Shown: positions 34,893 through 43,477 of the stretch, one piece after another | How positions within the stretch are numbered: the first letter of the stretch is position 1 | How the letters are laid out: each line of letters begins with the position of its first letter | Assembly (NCBI RefSeq): GCF_001434145.1 | Contig: NZ_AZED01000014.1 | Coordinates: 434,001-498,000, forward strand | Length of the DNA: 64,000 bases | Reading direction: 5' to 3' | Source: Lentilactobacillus otakiensis DSM 19908 = JCM 15040 | Lineage (GTDB): Bacteria; Bacillota; Bacilli; Lactobacillales; Lactobacillaceae | Position numbers and translations under genes: made by a program | Notes under the pieces: model-generated | Databases searched by the model: none | Told to the model about the DNA's origin: nothing | Seen by the model: only the letters and a program-made list of their open reading frames with translations

Positions 34893-35564
34893 ATGGCAAA
34901 ATTTTCAGATATTAAAGGTTTCGTATTCGATTTAGATGGTGTAATTACCGATACATCAGTCTTTCATAGTCAAGCATGGCATCAAGTTGCCGATAAGGTC
35001 GGCGCTCCCTGGTCCAAAGAATTGGAGGACGGTTTAAAGGGAATCAGTCGAATGGATTCATTGGAAATGATCCTTAAGGCCGGCAATCTCCAAGATAAAT
35101 ACACTGATGACCAAAAAGTTGATTTGGCAACCGAAAAGAACACCAACTATTTAAAATTAGTTGACCAAATGACACCAGCCAACATCCTACCAGGCATCAA
35201 AGAATTTTTGGATGAAATTCAAAATGGCGGCTACCTGCTATCGTTGGCATCAGCTTCCAAGAATGCCCCGAAAGTTCTCCAAAAGCTGAACTTAACCGAC
35301 TACTTCCCAAAGATTGTTGATCCTAAGACTTTAAGCAAAGGCAAACCAGACCCAGAAATTTACGTCAAAGGCGCCGAACTCATTAATTTGAAACCAGCAC
35401 AATGTATTGGCGTTGAAGATGCTGCTGCCGGTGTTGAATCCATCAATGCCGCTGGCGAGACTTCGATTGGAATTGGTGATAAGACAATTTTGAAGGACGC
35501 CGATATCAATTTCGCTGACACCTCGGAAATGACGTTAGCAAATATTAAATCGCAAATGAACTAA
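34893..35564 (+). CDS. pgmB: Beta-phosphoglucomutase
   Basis: The 223-residue HAD enzyme has the nucleophile motif VFDLDGVITDT (Asp at residues 12 and 14), the cap region DGLKGISRMDSLE typical of beta-phosphoglucomutase, LASASKNAP, and the metal site GVEDAAAGV. It converts beta-glucose 1-phosphate to glucose 6-phosphate, so with the preceding GH65 enzyme it feeds an alpha-glucoside into glycolysis while saving one ATP. It has a GAGG site and follows the phosphorylase gene by 17 bp, so they are cotranscribed. A strong terminator follows. Confidence 0.94.
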   Translation: MAKFSDIKGFVFDLDGVITDTSVFHSQAWHQVADKVGAPWSKELEDGLKGISRMDSLEMILKAGNLQDKYTDDQKVDLATEKNTNYLKLVDQMTPANILPGIKEFLDEIQNGGYLLSLASASKNAPKVLQKLNLTDYFPKIVDPKTLSKGKPDPEIYVKGAELINLKPAQCIGVEDAAAGVESINAAGETSIGIGDKTILKDADINFADTSEMTLANIKSQMN

Positions 35565-35570
35565 AAGCCC

Positions 35571-35625
35571 ACACAAAAACAGCATTCAAGCAAATCTCAT
35601 ATTTGCCTGAATGCTGTTTTTGTGT
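35571..35625. terminator. Bidirectional terminator after pgmB
   Basis: ACACAAAAACAGCATTCA pairs with TGAATGCTGTTTTTGTGT, extended inward by GCAAAT/ATTTGC after one mismatch. It separates convergent genes. Confidence 0.88.
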
Positions 35626-35637
35626 ATTTCAACGAAT

Positions 35638-36408
35638 TTATTTAATCAAATCAAAGTGTTTCAAACCATTCACAATGCCACCATTGATGTTTGATTTGGT
35701 GATAAACGCAGCCTTTTCTTTTACTTCAGGAACACCATTCCCCATTGCAATTGGGAACTTAACTTCAGAAAACATCTGCAAATCATTCATTTGATCCCCA
35801 AAAGCATATGATGGAACATCCCCTAGGTTCAGCTTCTTCATTAAGGCTTGAATCCCAGTTTGCTTCGAAACACCCCACTTCATGGTATCCAAACAACGAG
35901 GGTTATTTCGAACTAATGACAATTCACCTTTGAATTTATCTTGATACAATTTATCTTTATCATAATTAAAGACGTTTAAGAAATTGACTTCGTTGTGTTT
36001 GTAAAAGTCAGGATCAACATGCGGTGTCAATCGCAGTAAACGATAGTTAACCTTGGTCATGTCGTTTTCGGCAGTCAATGCGAATTCCTTGTTGTTATAG
36101 AATGAAATCACATCACCCTGTTCTTTGGCAAAAGCTAAAATTTCTTCAATCACGTCATCGCTAATTTGCTCTGCCTTTAATTTTTTACCTTCATATTGGA
36201 CATAACTTCCATTGGCACTGACTAATGAATTAATGCCGGTAGCATCAATCACGTATTGAATTTCAAAAATATTTCGGCCAGTGGAAATGACTGGTAAAAT
36301 ATTATTCTCGCGTAATTCATTGATAGCTGCCACATTTTCGTCAGATACATTTTTTTCATTATCAAAAAGTGTTCCGTCTAAGTCAAAAAATACAACCGCT
36401 TTATACAT
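35638..36408 (-). CDS. Cof-type HAD-family phosphatase
   Basis: The 256-residue HAD IIB phosphatase has motif I FFDLDGTLFDNE (residues 8-19), motif II VISTGRN, and motif IV AFGDQMNDLQMF. Members dephosphorylate sugar phosphates, flavins or nucleotides, usually with broad specificity. It stands alone between two terminators or promoters and has AATTCCCTCC (GGAGGGAATTC on its strand) before the start. The substrate is unknown. Confidence 0.88.
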   Translation of the reverse strand: MYKAVVFFDLDGTLFDNEKNVSDENVAAINELRENNILPVISTGRNIFEIQYVIDATGINSLVSANGSYVQYEGKKLKAEQISDDVIEEILAFAKEQGDVISFYNNKEFALTAENDMTKVNYRLLRLTPHVDPDFYKHNEVNFLNVFNYDKDKLYQDKFKGELSLVRNNPRCLDTMKWGVSKQTGIQALMKKLNLGDVPSYAFGDQMNDLQMFSEVKFPIAMGNGVPEVKEKAAFITKSNINGGIVNGLKHFDLIK

Positions 36409-36491
36409 TGAATTCCCTCCATTTACCTTGTTAACTACATTGTACTACTTAATCAATTCCACACTCCTTAATTTAACTTTCGAATCTCGAG

Positions 36492-36539
36492 ATTATATAT
36501 ATTGTGTTACCACATTTTGTGGTACACTAGATATTGTAA
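36492..36539 (+). promoter_or_regulatory. Tandem NrdR-like boxes upstream of the deoxynucleoside kinase gene
   Basis: ATTATATATATTGTGT (36492-36507) and ACACTAGATATTGTAA (36524-36539) each match 13 of 16 positions of the NrdR box consensus acaCwAtATaTwGtgt as I remember it. Their starts are 32 bp apart, three helical turns, the usual spacing of NrdR box pairs. Between them lies a perfect palindrome TACCACA-TTT-TGTGGTA. They end 24 bp before the kinase start. Confidence 0.6.
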
Positions 36540-36563
36540 TTTTTATGAATAAGAGGGGCACAC

Positions 36564-37217
36564 ATGGTGATAATAACTGCAGGAATGATTGGCGTTGGCA
36601 AGACAACCCTAACTGGAAAAATCGCAGAACATCTAGGAACTAAAGCTTTCTTCGAGCCAGTTGGTGATAATCCGGTTCTACCACTGTACTATTCCAATCC
36701 CAAACAATACGGATTTTTACTTCAAATTTACTTCTTAAACAAGCGCTTTTCCATGATCAAACAGGCGCTGAGTGACGACAATAATGTTTTAGATCGTTCG
36801 ATTTACGAAGACGCCCTGTTTACCCGGGAAAACAATGCCCAAGGAAACATCACGGATACAGAACTTTCTGTCTATCTCAAGTTATTAAATAACATGATGG
36901 CTGAATTGGATGAACTGCCGAAGAAGGCGCCTGATTTGCTCGTGTATGCCGATAGCGACTTCGATACTATCAAGCACCGAATCAAGAAACGCGGCCGCGA
37001 TTACGAGCAATTTGACGACAATCCAAGCCTCCAAGAGTATTACTTCAAGATGTGGGCAGCTTATAAGAAGTGGTTCCAGGAATATGATGTCAGTCCGAAA
37101 ATTAAAATCGATCTCCAAAAGTATGACCTTTCAGATCCGAAGAACGTTAAGATCGTTCTTGGCCAGATTGATGATGCCTTGGCTAAGATTCGTCAACCGC
37201 AAAGTGAAACACTTTAA
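36564..37217 (+). CDS. Deoxynucleoside kinase (dAK/dGK type)
   Basis: The 217-residue kinase has the P-loop GMIGVGKTT (residues 7-15), the DRSIYEDALF motif that binds the deoxyribose and phosphates, and the lid region RIKKRGRDYEQ. It phosphorylates deoxynucleosides for salvage. Lactobacilli use paired dAK/dGK and dAK/dCK subunits, and only one gene is here. GAGGGG lies six bases before ATG 36564. Two NrdR-like boxes upstream tie it to dNTP supply. A shared terminator lies after it. Confidence 0.92.
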   Translation: MVIITAGMIGVGKTTLTGKIAEHLGTKAFFEPVGDNPVLPLYYSNPKQYGFLLQIYFLNKRFSMIKQALSDDNNVLDRSIYEDALFTRENNAQGNITDTELSVYLKLLNNMMAELDELPKKAPDLLVYADSDFDTIKHRIKKRGRDYEQFDDNPSLQEYYFKMWAAYKKWFQEYDVSPKIKIDLQKYDLSDPKNVKIVLGQIDDALAKIRQPQSETL

Positions 37218-37222
37218 CGAAA

Positions 37223-37252
37223 AAATGAAGGCTAATTGGCCTTCATTTTTTA
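37223..37252. terminator. Bidirectional terminator
   Basis: AATGAAGGC and GCCTTCATT form the stem, with T-rich flanks on both strands, between convergent genes. Confidence 0.8.
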
Positions 37253-38053
37253 TACATTTAATTTAATTTTACCAACTGAAAGGTCCATAATCTCTTGCTC
37301 ATCTGGCTTAAACGCAATGCTTCCCATAGACACCAGGTAATCAATTCGATGCCGATACCACCAGGATGGGACAAATGGATAATTCCCAAGCGTTTCACCA
37401 ATCACTCTCAGAATATTGCGATAACGATGCTGACTGAGGTTGGCAATGATGAACCGATCGTAAAAATCAATTGATTGACTGACTGCCAGTCCGTTAATGA
37501 TTGTGCGAATTGGGTTATTTTCCCCACGTAACTGCTGCCAGTAATAACGATAAGCATTTCGTTGTGACTTTAGGAGCTTAGATTCATAGGTAAATAATTG
37601 AAGTTCATCGATTCCTGGTGCACTGATTTCACCCAGTCCAGAAATTGTCAGGAGTTCGTTGCCCAAGGTCGCAAATGCCATCGGAACATGAATGGCTGTC
37701 GTTTCAACATCATAATCGAAGAGATAGTCACATAGCCACAAAAAGCCACAGTAATCGTCAGCATTACCGCTCCACCAGATTCTAATTGACTCACCCTGAT
37801 CAAGTCCATCATTCAGTGCTCTAAGCATTCTTTTGAGATGACTCACTGCCTCGGATGTATTTTGCTCAGATTCTCTGGTATGCGCGTACTGAATTTTGTA
37901 CACAGTTTTTCGACTTTCCACAAAGGAACATTGGCTGATATCACCAATGCTTAAATACATTGGCATGGATAAAACCTTGCGATCAACTTTCCTTTGCTTA
38001 TAATAATGCTTCAAAGTCATCGCAAAGCTATCACTGAATACTACGTCGATCAT
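37250..38053 (-). CDS. DUF1835-family protein
   Basis: The 267-residue soluble protein begins with IDVVFSDSFAMTLK, has RIWWSGNADDYCGFLWLCDYL near residue 100, and a C-terminal part (EIMDLSVGKIKL) of DUF3658 character. This is the pattern of DUF1835/DUF3658 proteins of Firmicutes, whose activity is unknown. It is a lone gene between a shared terminator and a divergent small membrane protein gene. Family call is moderately sure. Confidence 0.7.
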   Translation of the reverse strand: MIDVVFSDSFAMTLKHYYKQRKVDRKVLSMPMYLSIGDISQCSFVESRKTVYKIQYAHTRESEQNTSEAVSHLKRMLRALNDGLDQGESIRIWWSGNADDYCGFLWLCDYLFDYDVETTAIHVPMAFATLGNELLTISGLGEISAPGIDELQLFTYESKLLKSQRNAYRYYWQQLRGENNPIRTIINGLAVSQSIDFYDRFIIANLSQHRYRNILRVIGETLGNYPFVPSWWYRHRIDYLVSMGSIAFKPDEQEIMDLSVGKIKLNV

Positions 38054-38207
38054 GAACGAACCTCACCCTTCGAAATTGTCATCTTTCAATGACTCGCTTC
38101 GAAAAGTATAACTTTTTTAGTAGCTGGTATGCAAATCAAATTTGACTAGCTGGGCAACCATCTGGTAGGATTTTAACCAATCGATTTATAAGAAAAGAGG
38201 CATAAAA

Positions 38208-38561
38208 TTGGAAACTTCGAGCAAACATAAACTTTCTGCTGCTCAAATTACTGGCTGGATCATCTGGTGGATTGTCACTGTGATTCTAATTGGGATTGGC
38301 TTCATTGCCTATTTCTTCGGTGATGCCGATACCAGTTCACCAATGTTCTGGATTGTGATGGCAATCTTTGGTGTCCTTTATCTTGTTCAACAAATCATCG
38401 CTGGTGTGGCAATTAATCGTCTACACACGAATAACAACTATGTTTGGCCAATCGTGTTAATTGTCTTGTCCTTGTTGGGAAGTTTTATTTATATTATTCC
38501 CGGTGTTTGGGCTTTGATTATTAACAACCCATCCCGAAATAGATCAAGCAATTCAAATTAA
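38208..38561 (+). CDS. Small membrane protein of unknown function
   Basis: The 117-residue protein has three or four membrane segments (about 15-38, 47-70, 78-108) and a basic, Ser/Asn-rich tail. The start is TTG 38208, preceded by AAAAGAGG; no ATG is available before the first helix. It is monocistronic with a strong terminator. No family is recognised. Confidence 0.68.
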   Translation: METSSKHKLSAAQITGWIIWWIVTVILIGIGFIAYFFGDADTSSPMFWIVMAIFGVLYLVQQIIAGVAINRLHTNNNYVWPIVLIVLSLLGSFIYIIPGVWALIINNPSRNRSSNSN

Positions 38562-38580
38562 TTCATGCAGAACTTGCAAA

Positions 38581-38628
38581 CAGGGCAACCAATTAACTTT
38601 TCAGTTAGCTGGTTGCCCTGTTTTTTTG
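38581..38628. terminator. Terminator after the small membrane protein gene
   Basis: CAGGGCAACCA and the matching GGTTGCCCTG, plus TAACT/AGTTA inside, form a strong hairpin followed by seven T. Confidence 0.88.
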
Positions 38629-38645
38629 GTTCACTTTTGGTCAGA

Positions 38646-39116
38646 TCACTGGCGATCTCTATGGACCACAAATACATCACATGGTGCTTGGGCAATGATA
38701 AATGACGCAGTCGACCCCATGGTCATTCTGTCGACAAAGTTCGCTCCGGTTGCCCCAACAACGATGGCGTCAATACCTTCTTGATCAACCAGCTCGTGGG
38801 CTAATTTGTTTTTAGGATCACCTGAAGTCACAAATGCATTCACCTCAAGACCATGATCCTTTGCCATCAATTCATACTTGTGGATTAATCGTTGAAATCG
38901 GGACCGAACCTCATCGATTGTTGACTGATTAACGTTGCCAAAACCAATGAGAGCGGCTTTAGAAACTCCTAGAATTTCCCGGTCGTTAATGACTGCCACA
39001 ATTGTCAGTTTGGCATGATTGTGGTCCGCAATGATGATCGCCTGCTTAACAGCCTTGGCAGCCGTTTTGGAGCCATCAATTCCAACCAGAATATTCGAAT
39101 AATTAAAGTCCATCAT
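38646..39116 (-). CDS. Universal stress protein UspA family, second copy
   Basis: The 156-residue Usp has ILVGIDGSKTAAKAVKQA at the start and the nucleotide-binding GATGANFVDRMTMGSTASFI near residues 120-140. ATG 39116 follows GAGGTGG by about five bases; GTG 39125 overlaps that site. It lies 19 bp after the PepV dipeptidase gene and may be cotranscribed with it. Confidence 0.88.
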   Translation of the reverse strand: MMDFNYSNILVGIDGSKTAAKAVKQAIIIADHNHAKLTIVAVINDREILGVSKAALIGFGNVNQSTIDEVRSRFQRLIHKYELMAKDHGLEVNAFVTSGDPKNKLAHELVDQEGIDAIVVGATGANFVDRMTMGSTASFIIAQAPCDVFVVHRDRQ

Positions 39117-39135
39117 AGGAACCACCTCAAATAAT

Positions 39136-40539
39136 TTACTTGGCTGTCAACTCATAAATTGACTGGCCATAAATTGCCATTGCTTTGATCAGGTCATCAA
39201 TCGGTTGAAATTCGTTTGCTTGGTGCATTGTATCGACGGCATTTGGGAATAGAGCCCCAAAGGCCACGCCACGCTTCATTAGCCGTGCATAGGTGCCACC
39301 GCCGACAACTTCCGGTTTGGAGTCCATATCACCAGTTTGCTCCTGGTAAACGTGCATCAACGTGCTGACAATTGGATCACTTGGATCAACGTAGTGGGTG
39401 ACCATATTGTTAATTTCCTTAACCGTTCCATTCAACTTACCTGCGGCTGCTTCGAGTTTGGCAAGAATTTCTTTATCATCAGTACCTTTAGGATATCGGA
39501 AGTTGGTATTAACACTACCGCCATTTTGCATGTCAAACTTCATAATCCCCACATTCATGGTCAACTCACCCATGATATCGTCTTTGTGGGCGGCGCCAAT
39601 TTTGACGGCACGAGAATCGTCATGCAGATCCTCAGCTAAGAAACGAACAAATTCTTTGGCAGCCCCCTCGAATGCAAATTCATTTAAGAATTTTGCCATA
39701 TAGGTCCCAGCGTTAACACCGTTCTTTGGTTCCATTGCATGGGCAGCCTTGCCTGTAATATGAAGGGCAATCCCTGCGCCAGTGGCTTTGACGTCACCGG
39801 CAATTGGATTTTGATCCAGAAATTTGGTGAAAGCATCGACAAATTTCTCGTTGTCGCTGACTTCGACCAACGCATCGGCTGCACCTGGGACCATGTTCAA
39901 ACGAAGACCAGAATCGAATTTCTTTAAGGTATAATCCGAACCATTTGTATTACCAAAGGTCGTGACATAAGTGGCGTTTCCCTTTTCACCGTTAATCAAC
40001 GGAAATTCTGCATCTGGTGAAAAACCAAACGTTGGTTCCGGCTCAACTTCAAAGTAATGTTTCATGCCAGTCCATTCACTTTCCTCATCAGTTCCGATGA
40101 TCAGGCGAATCTTCATGTTGGGCACAATACCATTATCTTTGAGCATTTTTAAGCCATAATATGAAGCTAGAGCTGGTCCTTTGTCGTCAGAAGTTCCTCG
40201 ACCATAGACTTTACCGTCTTTTTCGACCATTTCAAACGGGTTGGTTTCCCAGCCATCACCTGCCGGCATTACATCAGCGTGAGCCTGCATTGCCATAGTT
40301 TGGTCGCCGGATCCATATTCGATGTAGCCGACAATATTATCAATGTTCTTAGTGGTAAAACCATCACGCTCACCAAAAGATAAGAACTTGAGCATTGCTT
40401 TGGTTGGCCCTTCACCCAGTGGATATTCATCAGTCTTGTGTTCATCATCACGAACACTATTAATACTGATCAATTCCTTTAAATCCTTTAAGTAAGCCTC
40501 TTTGTACGCTTGCGCACTCTTTTTCCAATCAATTGTCAT
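39136..40539 (-). CDS. pepV: Dipeptidase PepV (M20 family)
   Basis: The 467-residue zinc dipeptidase has the M20 motifs AMQAHADVMPAGDGW (zinc His and catalytic Asp), GRGTSDDKGPALASYYG (bridging Asp), IGTDEESEW (catalytic and metal Glu) and a late HQANEF (zinc His). PepV of lactobacilli cleaves dipeptides such as carnosine and unspecific substrates in the cytoplasm. Its length equals the typical 465-470. It could also cleave L-Ala-L-Glu made by the epimerase at 24135 (inference). Confidence 0.94.
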   Translation of the reverse strand: MTIDWKKSAQAYKEAYLKDLKELISINSVRDDEHKTDEYPLGEGPTKAMLKFLSFGERDGFTTKNIDNIVGYIEYGSGDQTMAMQAHADVMPAGDGWETNPFEMVEKDGKVYGRGTSDDKGPALASYYGLKMLKDNGIVPNMKIRLIIGTDEESEWTGMKHYFEVEPEPTFGFSPDAEFPLINGEKGNATYVTTFGNTNGSDYTLKKFDSGLRLNMVPGAADALVEVSDNEKFVDAFTKFLDQNPIAGDVKATGAGIALHITGKAAHAMEPKNGVNAGTYMAKFLNEFAFEGAAKEFVRFLAEDLHDDSRAVKIGAAHKDDIMGELTMNVGIMKFDMQNGGSVNTNFRYPKGTDDKEILAKLEAAAGKLNGTVKEINNMVTHYVDPSDPIVSTLMHVYQEQTGDMDSKPEVVGGGTYARLMKRGVAFGALFPNAVDTMHQANEFQPIDDLIKAMAIYGQSIYELTAK

Positions 40540-40621
40540 TTATCTCGCTCCTGTCCATTTCTTATATGTCAATTTTATCACACTATTCCATCCACGATAG
40601 TAATCCGTCCGTATGGAGAAT

Positions 40622-40629
40622 GCTATAAT
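40622..40629 (+). promoter_or_regulatory. Extended -10 promoter element of nnrD
   Basis: GCTATAAT preceded by T gives TGCTATAAT, an extended -10 box. Transcription would start near 40636, excluding the TTG at 40629 as translation start. No clear -35 is seen. Confidence 0.6.
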
Positions 40630-40661
40630 TGAATAAAATACAGATTCGGATGGGAGATCTG

Positions 40662-41504
40662 ATGATGGCAAAAGTAACGAAAATCACAAAAACGATTTTA
40701 ACTGATGTAATCCGGAAGCGACCAGCAAACAGTTTCAAAGGCACATATGGCAAAATTGCATTAATTGGCGGTAGCCGGAATTTTGGCGGCGCAATTATAA
40801 TGGCCTCACTGGCGGCGGTCTATTCCGGCGCCGGACTGGTCACTACGATTACTGATCCAAGTAATCAGACCAGCCTCCACGACTGGCTGCCTGAAGCGAT
40901 GTTTGTCGATTGGGACCAGTTTGAACAGGCTGAGCCAATTATCAAAGCTGCAGATGTTGTTGTGATCGGACCCGGATTGGGAACGGATAACCATGCATTT
41001 GACATCTTGACTAAAGTATTCGGATTGGCTCACAAAGATCAAAAGTTAGTGATCGATGGATCCGCACTGACATTACTTGCAAGTAACAATTTGTCATTAC
41101 CAAAGGATTCGACTAACATCCTGACTCCTCATCAAATGGAATGGCAACGCGTCTCGGGTATTAAAATTGCCGATCAGACACCGGACACCAACCAAGCCGC
41201 TGTTCAAAAGTTAAATGCCATTACAGTGGTTAAATCACATCGAACTCAGGTTTATGCGGATGGACAGATCTTTGAAAATACTGGTGGCACCCCAGCTCAA
41301 GCTACTGGTGGCATGGGAGATACGCTTGCTGGCATGGTTGGGGGCTTTGTCGCCCAATTTAGTGACACCCCCAAGGCTGTTCTGGCCGCTGTCTACTCTC
41401 ACAGTGCCATTGCAGATAAATTGGCTGAAAAGCAATATGTCGTTTTGCCACACCAAATTAGTGAAAGCTTGCCGAAATTCATGCATAAACATCAAGCAGA
41501 ATAA
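40662..41504 (+). CDS. nnrD: ADP-dependent NAD(P)H-hydrate dehydratase
   Basis: The 280-residue ribokinase-like enzyme repairs damaged NAD(P)HX using ADP. Motifs: GTYGKIALIGGSRNFGGA (split by its turn) near residue 35, VVIGPGLGTD, DGSALTLL, LTPHQMEWQR, and the catalytic block GGTPAQATGGMGDTLAGMVGG near residues 200-220 with Asp in GMGD. ATG 40662 or the next codon 40665 follows GGGAG; the promoter overlaps any earlier start. Only the dehydratase part is present, without the epimerase domain. The terminator after it belongs to the GGCTGGGATAAAAG repeat type. Confidence 0.92.
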   Translation: MMAKVTKITKTILTDVIRKRPANSFKGTYGKIALIGGSRNFGGAIIMASLAAVYSGAGLVTTITDPSNQTSLHDWLPEAMFVDWDQFEQAEPIIKAADVVVIGPGLGTDNHAFDILTKVFGLAHKDQKLVIDGSALTLLASNNLSLPKDSTNILTPHQMEWQRVSGIKIADQTPDTNQAAVQKLNAITVVKSHRTQVYADGQIFENTGGTPAQATGGMGDTLAGMVGGFVAQFSDTPKAVLAAVYSHSAIADKLAEKQYVVLPHQISESLPKFMHKHQAE

Positions 41505-41518
41505 ATACTTATAAAGAC

Positions 41519-41565
41519 AAAAAGGCTGGGATAAAAGTAGCAAAACTTTTATCCCAGCCTTTTTG
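41519..41565. terminator. Terminator of the GGCTGGGATAAAAG repeat type
   Basis: AAAAAGGCTGGGATAAAAGT pairs perfectly with its complement around AGCAAA. The arm is shared with the argS terminator at 8991-9036. Confidence 0.88.
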
Positions 41566-41572
41566 TGCTACC

Positions 41573-41621
41573 TTGTTATTCAAGCTAAAGTGAGCAGTAT
41601 CAAAATGCCTCACGCCCCGCT
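41573..41621 (-). repeat. Short, probably internally deleted copy of the structured repeat
   Basis: On the minus strand GCGTGAGGC and GCTCAC can form an outer stem, and the end CACTTTAGCTTGAATAACAAGG matches the end of copy 1 (CACGTTTTAGCTAAATAACAAGG) with few differences. It directly follows the flippase gene stop. The central hairpin of the other copies is missing. Confidence 0.5.
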
Positions 41622-41623
41622 CT

Positions 41624-43273
41624 CTATTGAATATTTAACAATCGCCTGAGTTTGTCACTTCGAGGGCCTAAAATCATATCGGCAATTCGGCTCTTCAACG
41701 CCAGATAGATATAAATCAAACCGCCAACTGCGACGGCAGCTAACGTGACGATCAAGCTGATGACTCGTCCTAACGGGTTACCGACCAATTGAACCACAAA
41801 ATTCAACCCATAAACAGTCAGTAATGCGGCAACATACATCAATAGTGAATATTTGGTAATCTTACGAAAGCCAATATCCAACATATTTTTTTCAAAACCA
41901 AAGTGGCGATTCAAATATCTCAGAATCAACCAATTGGCAACGGTCAATCCAATTCCGGTTGACAACAATGGGCCAAATGATCCCAAGAAATAGGTACATG
42001 GCCACTGTAAAACGAACTTAACAGCCGTGCCGATCGCGAAAAATTTAACTGCGCGTCTATTTTGAGACAAGCCCTGCATCACAGCTGAAATCACCACAAA
42101 CATTCCCATCGGAATTGAAATGATCGATGAAAATGTCAGAATGTTGGCACCTAAAGCTTGCTGGTTGGTGCCATAAAACACTCGATTTAATGGACCGGCA
42201 ATTGCTGCCATTCCTAGAGCTGCTGGGATCATAACGAACATAAATAATGCTAAAACGTTAGAATTCTGTTTGCGTATCTCTTCATCATCACCCCTGGTCA
42301 AAGCTTCAGACAACATCGGTACAGCAGTAATTGCCAGCGCTGACGCTAATGAAATTGTAATCATAATCAGTTTATTTGAATTAACGGCAAACATTGCGTA
42401 CAAATCTGATAAAGTTGCGTAATTATAATCAGTTGCCATCCGCATAATTTTGAAAAATGTGAATTGGTCAATCAACATAAAGATTGTAATTCCAGCACCC
42501 AAAACGATAAATGGGACAGCTTGGGAGATAATTTCCTGATATAATTGTTTTGCTTCTACGTGAATCTCGTTATTGCTGTTTTGAACTAAATACTGAAAAT
42601 CTTCCCGCCGTCTAAGATAATAGACACCTAGAGTTGCCAACCCAGCAACGGCGCCAACAAATGCAGCAAATGTTGACTGAGAAACGGCGTTCACCCAACT
42701 TCCATGCAACAACCGCATCATAATGAATGCGGTGATCAACATGTAGGCAACTCGTGCTAACTGTTCAATAAATTGTGAAATTGCTGAAGGCGCCATCTGT
42801 TGGTACCCTTGGAAATAGCCACGGGTCAAACTCATTGTTGGGATGATCAAAATTGCCCATGCCAACGAGTGTAATACGGGTATCACGTTGGGATTGCCAC
42901 CATCAATCAATGGTGCGCCAAAGTAGAGAATCAGCGCACAAATCACCCCGGTAGCGACTGCCAGCACCAATCCCCGCTTATACAAACGAACCCCAACGCC
43001 ATATTCATTTAACGCGTTATAATGAGCGACTTGTTTGGCAATCGCCGATGGGATCCCGGCAATCGCTGCAATCAGGAAGAAACTGTAAATGTTATAACCC
43101 AATCCATATAAGGCATTGGCGCGAAAGAAATATTGACCAAACCAAATGCCCCACGGAATAATATAAACAGCGCCCAAGAAGCGGCTAAAAATACTTCCTG
43201 CCGTCATCCATGCCGATCCAGACAACATCTGGTCGCGTGACGTTTCGGACTGATTTTGATTATTCTCAATCAT
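41624..43273 (-). CDS. MurJ/YtgP-like lipid flippase (MOP superfamily)
   Basis: The 549-residue membrane protein has about 14 hydrophobic segments and the family opening GSAWMTAGSIFSRFLGAVYIIPW. Strongly basic and polar residues within the helices (SRFLG, YFQGYQQMAPSAISQFIEQ) are typical of SpoVB/YtgP proteins. YtgP is a MurJ-type lipid II flippase in Bacillus, so transport of lipid II or another polyprenyl-linked sugar is likely. ATG 43273 follows AGTAGGA; about 22 more upstream codons were rejected. Confidence 0.82.
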   Translation of the reverse strand: MIENNQNQSETSRDQMLSGSAWMTAGSIFSRFLGAVYIIPWGIWFGQYFFRANALYGLGYNIYSFFLIAAIAGIPSAIAKQVAHYNALNEYGVGVRLYKRGLVLAVATGVICALILYFGAPLIDGGNPNVIPVLHSLAWAILIIPTMSLTRGYFQGYQQMAPSAISQFIEQLARVAYMLITAFIMMRLLHGSWVNAVSQSTFAAFVGAVAGLATLGVYYLRRREDFQYLVQNSNNEIHVEAKQLYQEIISQAVPFIVLGAGITIFMLIDQFTFFKIMRMATDYNYATLSDLYAMFAVNSNKLIMITISLASALAITAVPMLSEALTRGDDEEIRKQNSNVLALFMFVMIPAALGMAAIAGPLNRVFYGTNQQALGANILTFSSIISIPMGMFVVISAVMQGLSQNRRAVKFFAIGTAVKFVLQWPCTYFLGSFGPLLSTGIGLTVANWLILRYLNRHFGFEKNMLDIGFRKITKYSLLMYVAALLTVYGLNFVVQLVGNPLGRVISLIVTLAAVAVGGLIYIYLALKSRIADMILGPRSDKLRRLLNIQ

Positions 43274-43477
43274 GATTGTTCCTACTTTCGTATACTTTGA
43301 CACTCGTCTTATTTTAATAAAGTTGTTTGTGAATAGCAATAACCCCGTTATATATTAAAAATTACTTAAGCATAAGATGTTTTATGCCAATGTAATGAAA
43401 AAGTATTGTCACGGACGCCCTAAATGCACTAGAATATTTTTATATGTGGTCTTAATAATTTTCGAGGTGAAACGCTT

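Noticed and set aside
39337-39639. Open frames antisense to pepV
   Set aside because: Shadow frames of a well-supported dipeptidase gene; no ribosome-binding site.
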